This document shows positions 24,769 to 33,479 of a DNA stretch of 64,000 nt, piece by piece. Position 1 is the stretch's first letter; the number at the start of each line of letters is the position of its first letter. The stretch is from Capnocytophaga sp. oral taxon 878 (GTDB taxonomy: Bacteria > Bacteroidota > Bacteroidia > Flavobacteriales > Flavobacteriaceae): contig NZ_CP027229.1 in assembly GCF_002999135.1 (NCBI RefSeq), positions 2,331,501 to 2,395,500 on the forward strand, in the 5' to 3' direction. Both the position numbers and the translations under genes were made by a program. The notes beneath the pieces were generated by a model. The model did no database searches. It worked only from the letters and a program-made list of their open reading frames with translations, and was not told the DNA's origin.

Positions 24769-26292
24769 ATGAAAACTACAACCCTTATTTTAACAGCAGC
24801 TGTAGTTGTGGGGTCTGCTCTTACTGGGTGCAGCAAAAAAGATAATGGCGACGACCAAAAATTTTCTGTATCAACATCAGCAGTAACTGTAGAAGCAGGT
24901 AAAGTAGAAACTTTTAGAGTAACTGCAAAAAGTACCAAAGTAAAATCAGATAACGAAAGCATTGCCAAAGCCGATGCTGTCGATGGTACTATCCTTGTAA
25001 AAGTAACAGGTGTTAAAGAAGGTAAAACCAATGTTACTATTACCGAAGGTAGCAACAGAGCTATCGTACAAGTAACAGTTACCCCTCAAAAAAATAACAA
25101 CCCTTCAGCTGTACTACAGGTAGATAACTCTATTCTTTTCCTACAAAGAGGCGTAGAAGTAGAGATTACCAACCGTGTAATTAAAAGTTCTGGCAACATA
25201 ACTATTGAAGCTCCTAATACCGCAGTAGCTACCGTACGCCAAGCTGGTAACAATTTGTTCGTAAAAGGTGTTGGCGAAGGAGTTAGCGGCGATATCCGTA
25301 TCAAAGATAATGGCTCTAATGAAGAAATCAGTATCCCTGTATACGTAATCGTACCTTTCAAAGCCCCTACACTACCCGCACAAATTACCGTGGGCGATAA
25401 CCAAACCGTTGCGCTTACCGGAGTATATAACACCAATATCGTAGAAAACGGACGTTATGACCGAGTGAAAGTAACCTCAAATAACGGTAAAGCCGATATT
25501 ACATTAGTTACTGAAGATGTAAAAAATAATGTAGGACAAAAAACAGGCGAAAAAGTAACAGGATTCACCATTACCGGTAAAAATGCAGGTACCGCTGCTA
25601 TCACCCTTACCAATGGCGATGGGCAAACACTTAACCTAAGCTTCGAAGTAGTTAATTTCACAGCAAATACCTATTTCAATGTAGATGCCAATGGCGTACT
25701 AACAGTAAAACCAGGCGTAACCCTACCTACCAAAGTAGTATTACCAAGCAATGCCAAAAAAGTAGCAGCAGGCGCTTTCGTAGGTCAGCTTAACGTACAA
25801 GAAATTAACTTCAATAACGTTACCGAAATTGAAGGCAAACTCTTTACAAGTAGAAGAGATAACGTAGCCCCTCTTGTAAATGTTACCACAATCATAATGC
25901 CTAATGTAAAAATAATAGGTGATTCAGCTTTCCGTAATGCCAAGAAATTAACAAAAGTAGAATTCCCAGCAACTTTAACACACTTAGGACAATATGCCTT
26001 CAGTTCTTGTTCTGCCCTTCAGCACGTAGCATTCAGAGGTAATCTCCCAAAAGGATTAGGCCCTATAACAGCTACCCTAGTAAATGGAAAATATGAAGAT
26101 CCAGAAGAACACGACAAATACTTAGCACAAGTATTTACCTTAGGACCAGGCGTTAGATATCTATATATTAATAATCCCGAAGGATTAGAAAATGGTACAC
26201 CTAGAAAAAGAATTTTCAAAGATAAATTCGGCGAAAGTAACTTCAGAGCTGGTTCAGCAGAGTCAGTAAAAGATATCTCAGAATTTAGATAG
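24769..26292 (+). CDS. Surface lipoprotein with Ig-like (BIG2) domains and BspA-type leucine-rich repeats
   Basis: 507 residues. MKTTTLILTAAVVVGSALTGC is a lipoprotein signal, followed by a short SKKDNGDDQ linker of the kind that directs lipoproteins outward in Flavobacteria. About 30-290 are repeated beta-sandwich segments (VTVEAGKVETFRVTAKSTKV, ITVGDNQTVALTGVYN). About 340-440 are LRR_5/BspA repeats (ADSAFRNAKKLTKVEFPA-type: GDSAFRNAKKLTKVEFPATL, LGQYAFSSCSALQHVAFRG). Probably an adhesin or matrix-binding protein; the ligand is unknown. Confidence 0.82.
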   Translation: MKTTTLILTAAVVVGSALTGCSKKDNGDDQKFSVSTSAVTVEAGKVETFRVTAKSTKVKSDNESIAKADAVDGTILVKVTGVKEGKTNVTITEGSNRAIVQVTVTPQKNNNPSAVLQVDNSILFLQRGVEVEITNRVIKSSGNITIEAPNTAVATVRQAGNNLFVKGVGEGVSGDIRIKDNGSNEEISIPVYVIVPFKAPTLPAQITVGDNQTVALTGVYNTNIVENGRYDRVKVTSNNGKADITLVTEDVKNNVGQKTGEKVTGFTITGKNAGTAAITLTNGDGQTLNLSFEVVNFTANTYFNVDANGVLTVKPGVTLPTKVVLPSNAKKVAAGAFVGQLNVQEINFNNVTEIEGKLFTSRRDNVAPLVNVTTIIMPNVKIIGDSAFRNAKKLTKVEFPATLTHLGQYAFSSCSALQHVAFRGNLPKGLGPITATLVNGKYEDPEEHDKYLAQVFTLGPGVRYLYINNPEGLENGTPRKRIFKDKFGESNFRAGSAESVKDISEFR

Positions 26293-26313
26293 AAATTTAA
26301 ATTGTAAACATAC

Positions 26314-26346
26314 AAAAAGGCTGCTTCATTAAAGCAGCCTTTTTTT
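26314..26346 (+). terminator. Terminator of the BspA-like gene
   Basis: AAAAAGGCTGCTT / AAGCAGCCTTTTTTT around CATTA; strong stem with T-run. Confidence 0.9.
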
Positions 26347-26349
26347 ATT

Positions 26350-26862
26350 CACTACACTATTAACACCTGTTAATAACCCACCAGCCCCAGCCTTACCACT
26401 TGTTTATAACTTTCTAATCAAAAGTAATAAATAAATTTGCACAACTTAAAAATGCGTATATACAAACACCCAAACCAAAAAAGCAAATTTATTTTTTAGC
26501 CAAATATCCACAAATAACACACAGTTATTAACAATAACAAAGCAAAATAATTATCAACAAAAAATACTCAATAATAACTTTTATAGTTATCAACAAATTC
26601 AGCTAAAATACTCATTTAAAAACAAATATATCATTTACCATTGTTAATAACCATCCCATAACACACAATAACCCAAAAAAGCAAATTTTTAAGCATAAAA
26701 TTATAAGCCATATCCACACCCTAATAATAATATCCCCTTTCTTTTTTTAAAAAAAAATTTTATTTTTAAATTAATGATGGTTGATAACTCAAAAATACGT
26801 ACCTTTGCATCATTGGTTCACAGAAAACAACTAATTACTAAAACTAAAAGACTAAAAAGATA
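26350..26862. other. AT-rich spacer with a cluster of DnaA-box-like sites; candidate replication origin
   Basis: No gene in about 510 bases. Sites one mismatch from TTATCCACA: 26504-26512, 26551-26559, 26587-26595, 26710-26718. Two-mismatch sites: TGTTAATAA near 26379 and at 26642-26650, TGTTTATAA at 26401-26409, TTATTAACA at 26525-26533. A pure A/T tract at 26748-26772 could be the unwinding element. Two parS palindromes lie 5-6 kb away. The skew flip is not exactly here (nearer 29 kb), and low complexity inflates chance matches. Confidence 0.45.
26800..26807 (+). promoter_or_regulatory. rnr -7 box TACCTTTG
   Basis: TACCTTTG 55 bases before the rnr ATG, with TTG at 26781-26783 (spacer only 16). 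The nearby GTTGATAACT overlaps a DnaA-box-like site. Confidence 0.55.
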
Positions 26863-29100
26863 ATGACTAAGAAAACAACTAAGAATAAACAAGGCAAATC
26901 AGGAAAACCAAAAAAGAATAAAAGCCTGGCCAAACGCAATAAGCAAGAACTTAGCAAAGCCATCTTCTCAGTACTCAATGAGCACCCCGAAGAAAGCTTT
27001 AATTACAAGCAAATAGCCGCCAAGCTACACATTACCGATTCCCCACGCCGCGATATGCTTGTAAAACAACTAACCCAGCTTACCGAAAAAAAACGCATTG
27101 CCGAAGTAGATCGTGGTAAATACAAAGCCATCCCAGTACGCCATTATTATGAAGGTATACTCGATGTAAACTCACGTGGCAACGGCTATGTAGTAGTTGA
27201 CGATTTAGAGCAAGATATCTTCATACCTGCCAACTTCCTCAATAAAGGTTTGCACGGCGATAGGGTAGAGGTATACGTATTTCCACGCTTCCGTACCCGT
27301 GCCAAGATGGAAGGCGAAATAACTAAAATATTAGAACGCAAAAAAGAACGTTTCGTAGGAACAGTACAACTACACAAAAACTTCGCCTTTGTAGTACCTT
27401 CCGATCCCCGTATGTATACCGATTTCTTTGTATTTAAAGAAAGTTTAAATGGCGCTACCGATGGCGATAGGGTAGTGGTACGTATAGAAAAATGGAATGA
27501 TAAGAGCGATTCACCCGTAGGAGTGGTTGAACAAGTACTCGGCAAACCAGGAGAACAAACTACCGAAATGCACTCCATCTTAGCCGAATACGGCTTGCCT
27601 TATACCTATCCCCAAGAGGTAGATCAATTTGCCAAAGCCCTTGATGTATCCATTACCGAAGAAGAAATAAGTAAGCGCCGTGATATGCGTAATACCCTTA
27701 CCTTCACTATCGATCCTCGTGATGCCAAAGACTTTGATGATGCCCTCTCATTCAATCAGTTAGAGAACGGAAATTATCAGATAGGAGTACACATAGCCGA
27801 TGTATCTCACTACGTAAAAGAAGGTACCATACTTGATGAAGAAGCCTATAATCGCGCTACCTCAGTATATTTAGTTGATAGGGTAGTACCTATGTTACCC
27901 GAGGTACTTTGCAATTACGCCTGCTCACTTCGCCCCGATGAAGATAAATACACCTTTTCGGCAGTATTTGAGATGAATAAAAGAGCCGAAGTAGTAGATG
28001 TATGGATAGGACGAACAGCCACACACTCATCTTTTCGCTTTGCCTATGAAGAAGCTCAATCAGTAATTGAGCAAGCCAAAGTAGGGGAGGGGTACACTAT
28101 TCCTGCCGATACTTCTATTACCGATACCGATAGAGAAGTACCAGCCACAGTAGTTGATGCTATCCTCACTCTCAATAGTTTAGCACAAAAATTACGTAGC
28201 AAGCGTATGCGTTTAGGAGCTATCACTTTTGATAAGATAGAAGTAAAATTTGAACTTGATGAGAATGACAATCCTACAGGCGTATACTTTAAAGAAAGCA
28301 AAGAAGCCAACAAACTTATTGAAGAGTTTATGCTACTGGCCAACAGAAAAGTAGCTGAGTATGTAGCCAATATGAAGAAAACCTTTGTATACCGCATACA
28401 CGATGAACCCGATAATGATAAGTTACAACAGCTCAATGGCGTGATAAGCAGGTTTGGTTACGCCCTAAATCTTAATAATAAGCAAACCATTACCGATTCA
28501 CTTAACTCTCTTTTAGAAGAAGTAAAAGGCAAAAAAGAACAAAACTTAGTTGATACACTTGCTATACGTTCTATGGCAAAAGCCTCATATTCAACTAAAA
28601 ATATAGGGCATTATGGCCTAGCTTTTGATTATTATACACATTTTACCTCACCTATACGCCGTTACCCCGATGTAATGGTACATAGGCTTTTACAACTGTA
28701 TTTAGATAATGCTCCTTCACAAAATGAAGCCGAGTATGAAACAAAATGCAAACACTCATCACAGATGGAGAGTTTAGCAGCATCAGCCGAGCGTGATTCT
28801 ATCAAGTATATGCAGGTAAAATATATGGAAGCCCATAAAAACCAGTATTTTGCTGGGGTTATATCAGGTGTTACCGAATGGGGCATTTATGTAGAACTCA
28901 ATGAAAATAAGTGTGAAGGCTTAGTACGTGCTCGTGATTTAAAAGATGATTATTACACCTTTGATGAACAACAATACGCCTTGGTAGGGCAAGCTACAGG
29001 GCGTATGTACCAGTTAGGTGATGAGGTAACAGTACGTGTTAAAAACACCGATTTGATGAAAAAACAATTAGATTTTGAGCTTATTAGCACCGATGATTAA
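26863..29100 (+). CDS. rnr: Ribonuclease R
   Basis: 745-residue processive 3'-5' exoribonuclease for structured RNA. Order: basic N-terminus with a winged helix (about 25-85), cold-shock domains (about 90-235, NGYVVVDDLEQDIFIPA and HKNFAFVVPSDPRMYTDFFV), RNB catalytic domain beginning FTIDPRDAKDFDDALS at about 282-297 with the metal-binding aspartates, and a C-terminal S1 domain (VISGVTEWGIYVELNENKCEGLV). Length and order are normal. The N-terminus is very lysine-rich. Coding strand AC-rich at its start, less so at the end. Confidence 0.97.
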   Translation: MTKKTTKNKQGKSGKPKKNKSLAKRNKQELSKAIFSVLNEHPEESFNYKQIAAKLHITDSPRRDMLVKQLTQLTEKKRIAEVDRGKYKAIPVRHYYEGILDVNSRGNGYVVVDDLEQDIFIPANFLNKGLHGDRVEVYVFPRFRTRAKMEGEITKILERKKERFVGTVQLHKNFAFVVPSDPRMYTDFFVFKESLNGATDGDRVVVRIEKWNDKSDSPVGVVEQVLGKPGEQTTEMHSILAEYGLPYTYPQEVDQFAKALDVSITEEEISKRRDMRNTLTFTIDPRDAKDFDDALSFNQLENGNYQIGVHIADVSHYVKEGTILDEEAYNRATSVYLVDRVVPMLPEVLCNYACSLRPDEDKYTFSAVFEMNKRAEVVDVWIGRTATHSSFRFAYEEAQSVIEQAKVGEGYTIPADTSITDTDREVPATVVDAILTLNSLAQKLRSKRMRLGAITFDKIEVKFELDENDNPTGVYFKESKEANKLIEEFMLLANRKVAEYVANMKKTFVYRIHDEPDNDKLQQLNGVISRFGYALNLNNKQTITDSLNSLLEEVKGKKEQNLVDTLAIRSMAKASYSTKNIGHYGLAFDYYTHFTSPIRRYPDVMVHRLLQLYLDNAPSQNEAEYETKCKHSSQMESLAASAERDSIKYMQVKYMEAHKNQYFAGVISGVTEWGIYVELNENKCEGLVRARDLKDDYYTFDEQQYALVGQATGRMYQLGDEVTVRVKNTDLMKKQLDFELISTDD

Positions 29101-29130
29101 TTATTGTAAATAGTTAATAACCAACAGAGT

Positions 29131-29166
29131 AGGGGAGAAGTATTAAAAACTTCTCCTCTTATTTTT
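29131..29166 (+). terminator. rnr terminator
   Basis: AGGGGAGAAGT / ACTTCTCCTCT around ATTAAAA, followed by TATTTTTT. Confidence 0.8.
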
Positions 29167-29225
29167 TGTTAATAGTTGTTTTTTTATTACCTTTGCTGAT
29201 TATAAAAAATATTTAGCTAAGATAT

Positions 29226-29885
29226 ATGTTTGCTGATATACTACTTGCTTTGCCATTGGGTTTGCTACTGGCTTTTACCATAGGTCCTGTATTCTTTGTA
29301 TTGCTAGAAACAGCAATAACCAAGGGTTTCAGGGCAGCTGCTATTTTTGATGCAGGGGTAATATTAGCCGATGCTACTTTTATTGGCATAGTATATTTCA
29401 CTACAAGTAGTATGCTTAGAGAAATTAAAGATGATCCTAAGCTATTTTTTGTGGGCGGACTTATAATGATAGCCTACGGACTTATTTCATTCATCAAGTT
29501 GAAGAAGGATTTTAGGAAGGTAATGGATAATAAGGAGAATGCCCACTTAGTAGTAGCTGAGAAGGTGAATTATCTAAGTCTGTTTATTAAAGGGTTTTTA
29601 TTGAATTTTATCAATATAGGGGTATTGGGTTTTTGGCTTGGTATTATTATTGTTTTTGGTCCTAAGCTTGATATGAATGGTACCCGTATATTGTTATTTT
29701 TTACTTCTATATTGGTAGCCTATTTTGCTATTGATGTAATTAAAATACTGATAGCCAAGAGACTTAAGAACCGCTTAACAGCTTTCCACATATATAAAAT
29801 TAAGCGAGGTATTAGTATAGTACTACTTATTTTTGGTATATTTTTGATATTACAAGCTTTCATACATTTAATTAATAGCAAATAA
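29226..29885 (+). CDS. LysE/RhtB-type translocator
   Basis: 219 residues, about six membrane helices. LLALPLGLLLAFTIGPVFFVLLETAITKGFRAA near the N-terminus is the LysE family signature (GPxxxxxxxxxxxxGxRxG), with a charged cytoplasmic loop (LKKDFRKVMDNKENAH) in the middle. Predicted inner-membrane exporter of amino acids or small metabolites; substrate not predictable. Coding strand is GT-rich, in contrast with rnr just upstream. Confidence 0.83.
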   Translation: MFADILLALPLGLLLAFTIGPVFFVLLETAITKGFRAAAIFDAGVILADATFIGIVYFTTSSMLREIKDDPKLFFVGGLIMIAYGLISFIKLKKDFRKVMDNKENAHLVVAEKVNYLSLFIKGFLLNFINIGVLGFWLGIIIVFGPKLDMNGTRILLFFTSILVAYFAIDVIKILIAKRLKNRLTAFHIYKIKRGISIVLLIFGIFLILQAFIHLINSK

Positions 29886-29946
29886 AAAAAAATAACAATT
29901 ATCAATGAACAATTTTAACTGTTAATTGATAATTGTTATTTTTTTT
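29885..29946. terminator. Bidirectional terminator between the LysE gene and the OmpH gene
   Basis: Perfect 21-bp stem (A8-TAACAATTATCAA at 29885-29905 with its complement at 29926-29946), loop of 20, T8 on each strand. Suits the two convergent genes. Confidence 0.9.
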
Positions 29947-29953
29947 GGTAGTG

Positions 29954-30463
29954 CTATTTGTTTTTATATTGTTGGTTAAGATATTCTAATACATCATTGG
30001 TAATATCTTTACTTTCACTTCCGTATAGTAGGTTACCGCTATCATTAGCGCCTATTATAAGGCTGTATCCTTTCTTCTTACCGTATTCACGTATATTTTT
30101 CTTCATTTTGGTAATAAGTGAATCTAGTTGTTTTTGGGTTTCGGCTTTTAGTTCTTGTTCTTCTTTGGTAAGTTTTTGTAGGAGTATTTCTCTTTTTTGG
30201 AATAAGCCATTGTATCTTTTTTTGCGAGTACTTTCAGGGAGGCTTTCGGCTTGCTTGTTAAAAGCCAATACTTCGGCTTGTAGTGCTTGTGATATACTAT
30301 CGCGTTTTTTTTGGTAGTTGGTTACTTGTACATCAAGTTTTGCTTTGATGTCTATTTTTTCTTGATAGCCATTGATGAGTTTGGCATTATCTACATATCC
30401 TATTTTATCGGTACAGGCTGTAAGGCTGAGGGCAGTGATACTTGCGATGATGAGTTTTTTCAT
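29954..30463 (-). CDS. OmpH/Skp family periplasmic chaperone-like lipoprotein
   Basis: 169 residues. MKKLIIASITALSLTAC gives a lipoprotein signal; the body is a long charged coiled coil (about 35-135), ending in the OmpH pattern MKKNIREYGKKKGYSLIIGANDSGNLLYGSES with a late KDITNDVLEYLNQQYK helix. The family holds unfolded outer-membrane proteins in the periplasm; the lipid anchor is a common Bacteroidota variant. A TAATTTTG box at 30494-30501 on the minus strand is a likely promoter. Confidence 0.85.
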   Translation of the reverse strand: MKKLIIASITALSLTACTDKIGYVDNAKLINGYQEKIDIKAKLDVQVTNYQKKRDSISQALQAEVLAFNKQAESLPESTRKKRYNGLFQKREILLQKLTKEEQELKAETQKQLDSLITKMKKNIREYGKKKGYSLIIGANDSGNLLYGSESKDITNDVLEYLNQQYKNK

Positions 30464-30714
30464 TTTTGAAAATCATTATTTTTATTCTGAGTGCAAAATT
30501 AGTAAAGTTTTGCGTATTAATAAAATTTTTCTGAGTTTTTGATTGTATAGTTATAATCTATACTTTTCATATAATTATATAAATTCTTCTTATTAAAAGT
30601 AACTTCATTACAGCCTTTTTTATAGCGTTTCTTTTAAAAGTAATATAAGAGTTCCAAGAGCATTGAGAAGTATCTTAAAAAGGTCTTATTTTAAGTTTTT
30701 AGTATTTTAACACT

Positions 30715-30743
30715 AAAAAAGCACCTATTTAGGTGCTTTTTTT
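30715..30743 (-). terminator. Terminator of the methyltransferase gene
   Basis: AAAAAAGCACCT / AGGTGCTTTTTTT around ATTT. The gap 30,464-30,793 otherwise holds only AT-rich sequence and the OmpH promoter. Confidence 0.85.
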
Positions 30744-30793
30744 GTTTTTAGTGTGTATGTTATGTGTGATATGTGAAATGGGTATGAGATTTA

Positions 30794-31612
30794 TTATTTT
30801 CTTTTTAATATGTAGATATGTGATGAATATTCTTTTTTGCGCCAACCATAGTAATTGGAACGAATACCTGATAGGAATCCTTTTAGGAGGGAGGTTTTTC
30901 CGGTTTTGTATTTTTCGGAGAGCATACTTACATAAAAGGCATCAAAGAGCATAGGGTGGATGGCAAGGAGTTGGAAGTTTTGTTGGGAGAAAAGTTGCTT
31001 GATACTGTATTTAGAGAAATGCCATAGGTGACGTGGTACATCATAGGCTGCCCAATATTCTTTATAATGTTGTGCATCCCAAGAGAGATAGTTGGGTACT
31101 GCTATAATTACTATACCATCGGGGGTGAGGAGGTTACTGATGGTTTGTATTTGTGCAGTTACATCGGGGATGTGCTCAAGTACGTGCCACATTGTAATTA
31201 CATTGTAGGAGTGGGGGAGGAGGTTGGTGGTATCGGGGTGGAGAATGAGTTGTTTTTCTTGGGCTTTGATACGTGCTTTTGTACTTGGCTCGATACCTGT
31301 GGCTTGCCAGTGTGCATGGTTTTGGCAAGCAAGTACAAAATCGCCGGTACCTGCTCCTATATCTAAAAGGTTGATGGATTCTTTTTTATATTTTTTAATG
31401 AGGTTTATTTTGTGTTGAAGGTTGTATTGTTTTACCCACTGGTAGAGTTTATCGGTGAGGGTTTTGTGACTATCGGTATGTGATATGTAGTTTTCACTTT
31501 CGTAGTAAGTGCTAAGGTTTTCGGGTACTGGAGTGGTGTGGTATAGTTGTAATTGTGGATTGTACTCGAGCTTAAAAGTTTCGTGTGATATGCTATAATC
31601 TGTTATATTCAT
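30794..31612 (-). CDS. Class I SAM-dependent methyltransferase
   Basis: 272 residues. SAM-binding motif LLDIGAGTGDFVLACQ (about 80-95), then WQATGIEPSTKARI, NVITMWHVLEHIPDV and LTPDGIVIIAVPNYLSWDAQHY, the Methyltransf_23 pattern common in Bacteroidota. The C-terminal half (YWAAYDVPRHLWHFSKYSIKQLF) is conserved in the same group. Substrate unknown. Upstream lies a parS palindrome. Confidence 0.88.
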   Translation of the reverse strand: MNITDYSISHETFKLEYNPQLQLYHTTPVPENLSTYYESENYISHTDSHKTLTDKLYQWVKQYNLQHKINLIKKYKKESINLLDIGAGTGDFVLACQNHAHWQATGIEPSTKARIKAQEKQLILHPDTTNLLPHSYNVITMWHVLEHIPDVTAQIQTISNLLTPDGIVIIAVPNYLSWDAQHYKEYWAAYDVPRHLWHFSKYSIKQLFSQQNFQLLAIHPMLFDAFYVSMLSEKYKTGKTSLLKGFLSGIRSNYYGWRKKEYSSHIYILKRK

Positions 31613-31632
31613 AAGGTGATGTGTATTACTTA

Positions 31633-31648
31633 TGTTCCACGTGGAACA
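31633..31648. promoter_or_regulatory. parS-like centromere site 1
   Basis: TGTTCCACGTGGAACA, a perfect 16-base palindrome identical to the canonical bacterial chromosomal parS sequence bound by ParB. Located in the 46-base spacer between two minus-strand genes. Confidence 0.85.
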
Positions 31649-31658
31649 TTTTATGCTT

Positions 31659-32006
31659 TTATTTTTTACTTTTTGTATTCTCTTTTCGGAGGAATGCGTA
31701 GGGCTTACGGGTTTCTAAATACTTGAGGTTGTGATCATTAGTGTATGCTTCGCGTTCAAAACTGATATTGAGGTAGGCGGTGTATTTGTTTTTGTATTTG
31801 AGATAATTCAGTGCAAACTCGGTGAGGTACCACAGATAGAAAAAGATAATGAGTAGTTCGCGTTGTTGTGCCAGGTGTATGCGTTCGTGGTTGATAAAGT
31901 ACGGGTCGGTAAGGAGGTTTTTGTTATTAGTGAATACAAAAGGGTAGAGGGTAATGCCGCTAAACCCTTTGGGTACTAAATATTTGTTATAGATAAAACA
32001 TTTCAT
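31659..32006 (-). CDS. Small HExxH-motif protein (putative zinc metallopeptidase-like)
   Basis: 115 residues. HERIH at about residues 40-44 matches the zincin HExxH motif (NHERIHLAQQREL), and a downstream FEREAYTND at about 85-93 could give the third ligand (Glu). A hydrophobic segment (LLIIFFYLWYLTEFAL) lies between. This resembles small Bacteroidota M56-type or membrane protease fragments; activity is unproven. The start is supported by a spacer with its own CAAAAAT-type -7 region. Confidence 0.6.
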   Translation of the reverse strand: MKCFIYNKYLVPKGFSGITLYPFVFTNNKNLLTDPYFINHERIHLAQQRELLIIFFYLWYLTEFALNYLKYKNKYTAYLNISFEREAYTNDHNLKYLETRKPYAFLRKENTKSKK

Positions 32007-32252
32007 TGTTTTTGGCTTTTCAGGGGCAAAAATACAAAATTATTATTAAATAGCAAGGGGGTAGCAGTTAGGGGATAGGAGGCAGGGGATAGGAGTTAAA
32101 GGGTGGGAGTTAGGGGGTGAGAGGTGGGAGGTGTAATTGATTAATAGATTTCTGTGTGATTTGATAATAGTAATAAGAGATTTGTATTGAGATGGGTGTG
32201 AGGTGTGAGAGTGTATGCGGCTTGTATGGTGCTAAATGATGAGAAATAGGAG

Positions 32253-32412
32253 GTGTGTATTGGGGTGATTGGAAGCTGTTGGGATAGGGAGAAGTGGTAT
32301 GTATTGGGGTCATTGGAAGGTGCTGAGATAGGGAGAAGTGGTGTGTTTTTGCATAATTGGAAGGTGCTTGGAGAGGAAAAAGTGGTGTGTATTGGGATAA
32401 TTGGAAGCTGTG
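32253..32412. repeat. 44-base tandem repeat, 3.6 copies
   Basis: Units at 32253-32296, 32297-32340, 32341-32384 and a partial at 32385-32412, period exactly 44. Shared words: GTGTGTATTGGGGT, ATTGGAAGCTG, GGGATAGGGAGAAGTG. The third unit is most diverged. Units are contiguous, so this is not CRISPR. The surrounding gap (32,007-32,661) is G-rich on the + strand and has no gene. Confidence 0.9.
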
Positions 32413-32626
32413 AAAAGTATAATTAAGGCTTTGTATTGAGATGGTTGCAAGGGGAAAAAGGAGGGTATGAGGGGTGTGAGTATAGGGGTTTTATTTCTAA
32501 ATAATATATTGATAATTAGTTATTTATATACTTATTACTTTTTGTATTGCTTGTATAATGTTATGTGGATTTGGTAGTTTGAGAAAAATATTAGAACTTT
32601 GCATCGGATTAAATATTGACGTAAAA

Positions 32627-32642
32627 TGTTCCACGTGGAACA
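32627..32642. promoter_or_regulatory. parS-like centromere site 2
   Basis: Second perfect TGTTCCACGTGGAACA, 994 bases from site 1, in the leader of the YD-repeat paralog. Flanking bases AAA and TTTT are also shared with site 1. Confidence 0.85.
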
Positions 32643-32670
32643 TTTTCTTCAAATATAAAAAATGTATATT

Positions 32671-33474
32671 ATGAGAAAAGGATTATTTTTAACTTTGTTA
32701 TGTGTACCTTTATTGGGGGTGGCACAAATGATTAACACCCCAGCAAGCAGACAAGAGAAGAAATTGGTGGGTGAGGTGAAATCGTATACTGAGCGTGTAT
32801 ATGATGTATTTAATGGGAATGTGCAACAGAAGCGGTTATCGACTACTAATGGGTATGATTTTGATGATTCGGGAAAAGTTTTGATGAACTTTATGCAGTA
32901 TGGTGGGATAGAATTACGCTATGAATATAGCTATAATGACTTGGGTAAAATGCTTGAAGTTAAAACTTTTAGGGGGAGAAATGGAGTGGAATTGTATGAA
33001 AAAGGGGTGTATGAATATGATGATAAGGGGAGAATGATGAAGTACTCTGTATTGGTAACTGGGGTGGCTACTCCTGTTCAGACTTATGTTTTTAGCAAAT
33101 GGGATGCTGCAGGTAATGCTGTGGAGGGTGAATTGACTACAAGTAGGGATAAGGTAAAGGTTTATCAGGAGTTTGATAAAGAGGGTAGGCGCACGCTGCT
33201 TAGGATGATTACTGAGGGTAATGAGGCTGCGCAAATGCGGCTTTCATTGCGTTATGACCGTGAGGGTAGGGTAGTGGAACGTACTATGGTAGAGGGGGTT
33301 ACGACTCCTGATGTGCTTAAATATAAATATGATAAGAAGGGTGTGTGTGTGGGTGTGAATAATCAGAGGTTTGAGCATATTTTTGATAAACAGGGGAATT
33401 GGGTGTTGAGAAAAACTTATATTGATAGTAAAATAGTGGGTATTACGGAGAGGGAGATTACTTATTTTAGGTAG
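32671..33474 (+). CDS. Secreted YD-repeat-like protein (paralog of 15134-15946)
   Basis: 267 residues from ATG 32671; an ATG three codons earlier is also possible. Signal peptide MRKGLFLTLLCVPLLGVAQ. The mature part has the same strand-turn pattern (YDFDDSGKV, YEYSYNDLGKM, YEYDDKGRMM, LRYDREGRVVE, YKYDKKGV) and the same length and ending as the 15.1-kb gene. Role unknown. Coding strand GT-rich, whereas its paralog is AC-rich, so the two sit on opposite replication strands or on differently inverted segments (inference). Confidence 0.7.
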   Translation: MRKGLFLTLLCVPLLGVAQMINTPASRQEKKLVGEVKSYTERVYDVFNGNVQQKRLSTTNGYDFDDSGKVLMNFMQYGGIELRYEYSYNDLGKMLEVKTFRGRNGVELYEKGVYEYDDKGRMMKYSVLVTGVATPVQTYVFSKWDAAGNAVEGELTTSRDKVKVYQEFDKEGRRTLLRMITEGNEAAQMRLSLRYDREGRVVERTMVEGVTTPDVLKYKYDKKGVCVGVNNQRFEHIFDKQGNWVLRKTYIDSKIVGITEREITYFR

Positions 33475-33479
33475 GAGTT

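Noticed and set aside
32253-32412. Possible CRISPR array
   Set aside because: Units are contiguous at a constant 44-base period with no unique spacers and no cas genes.
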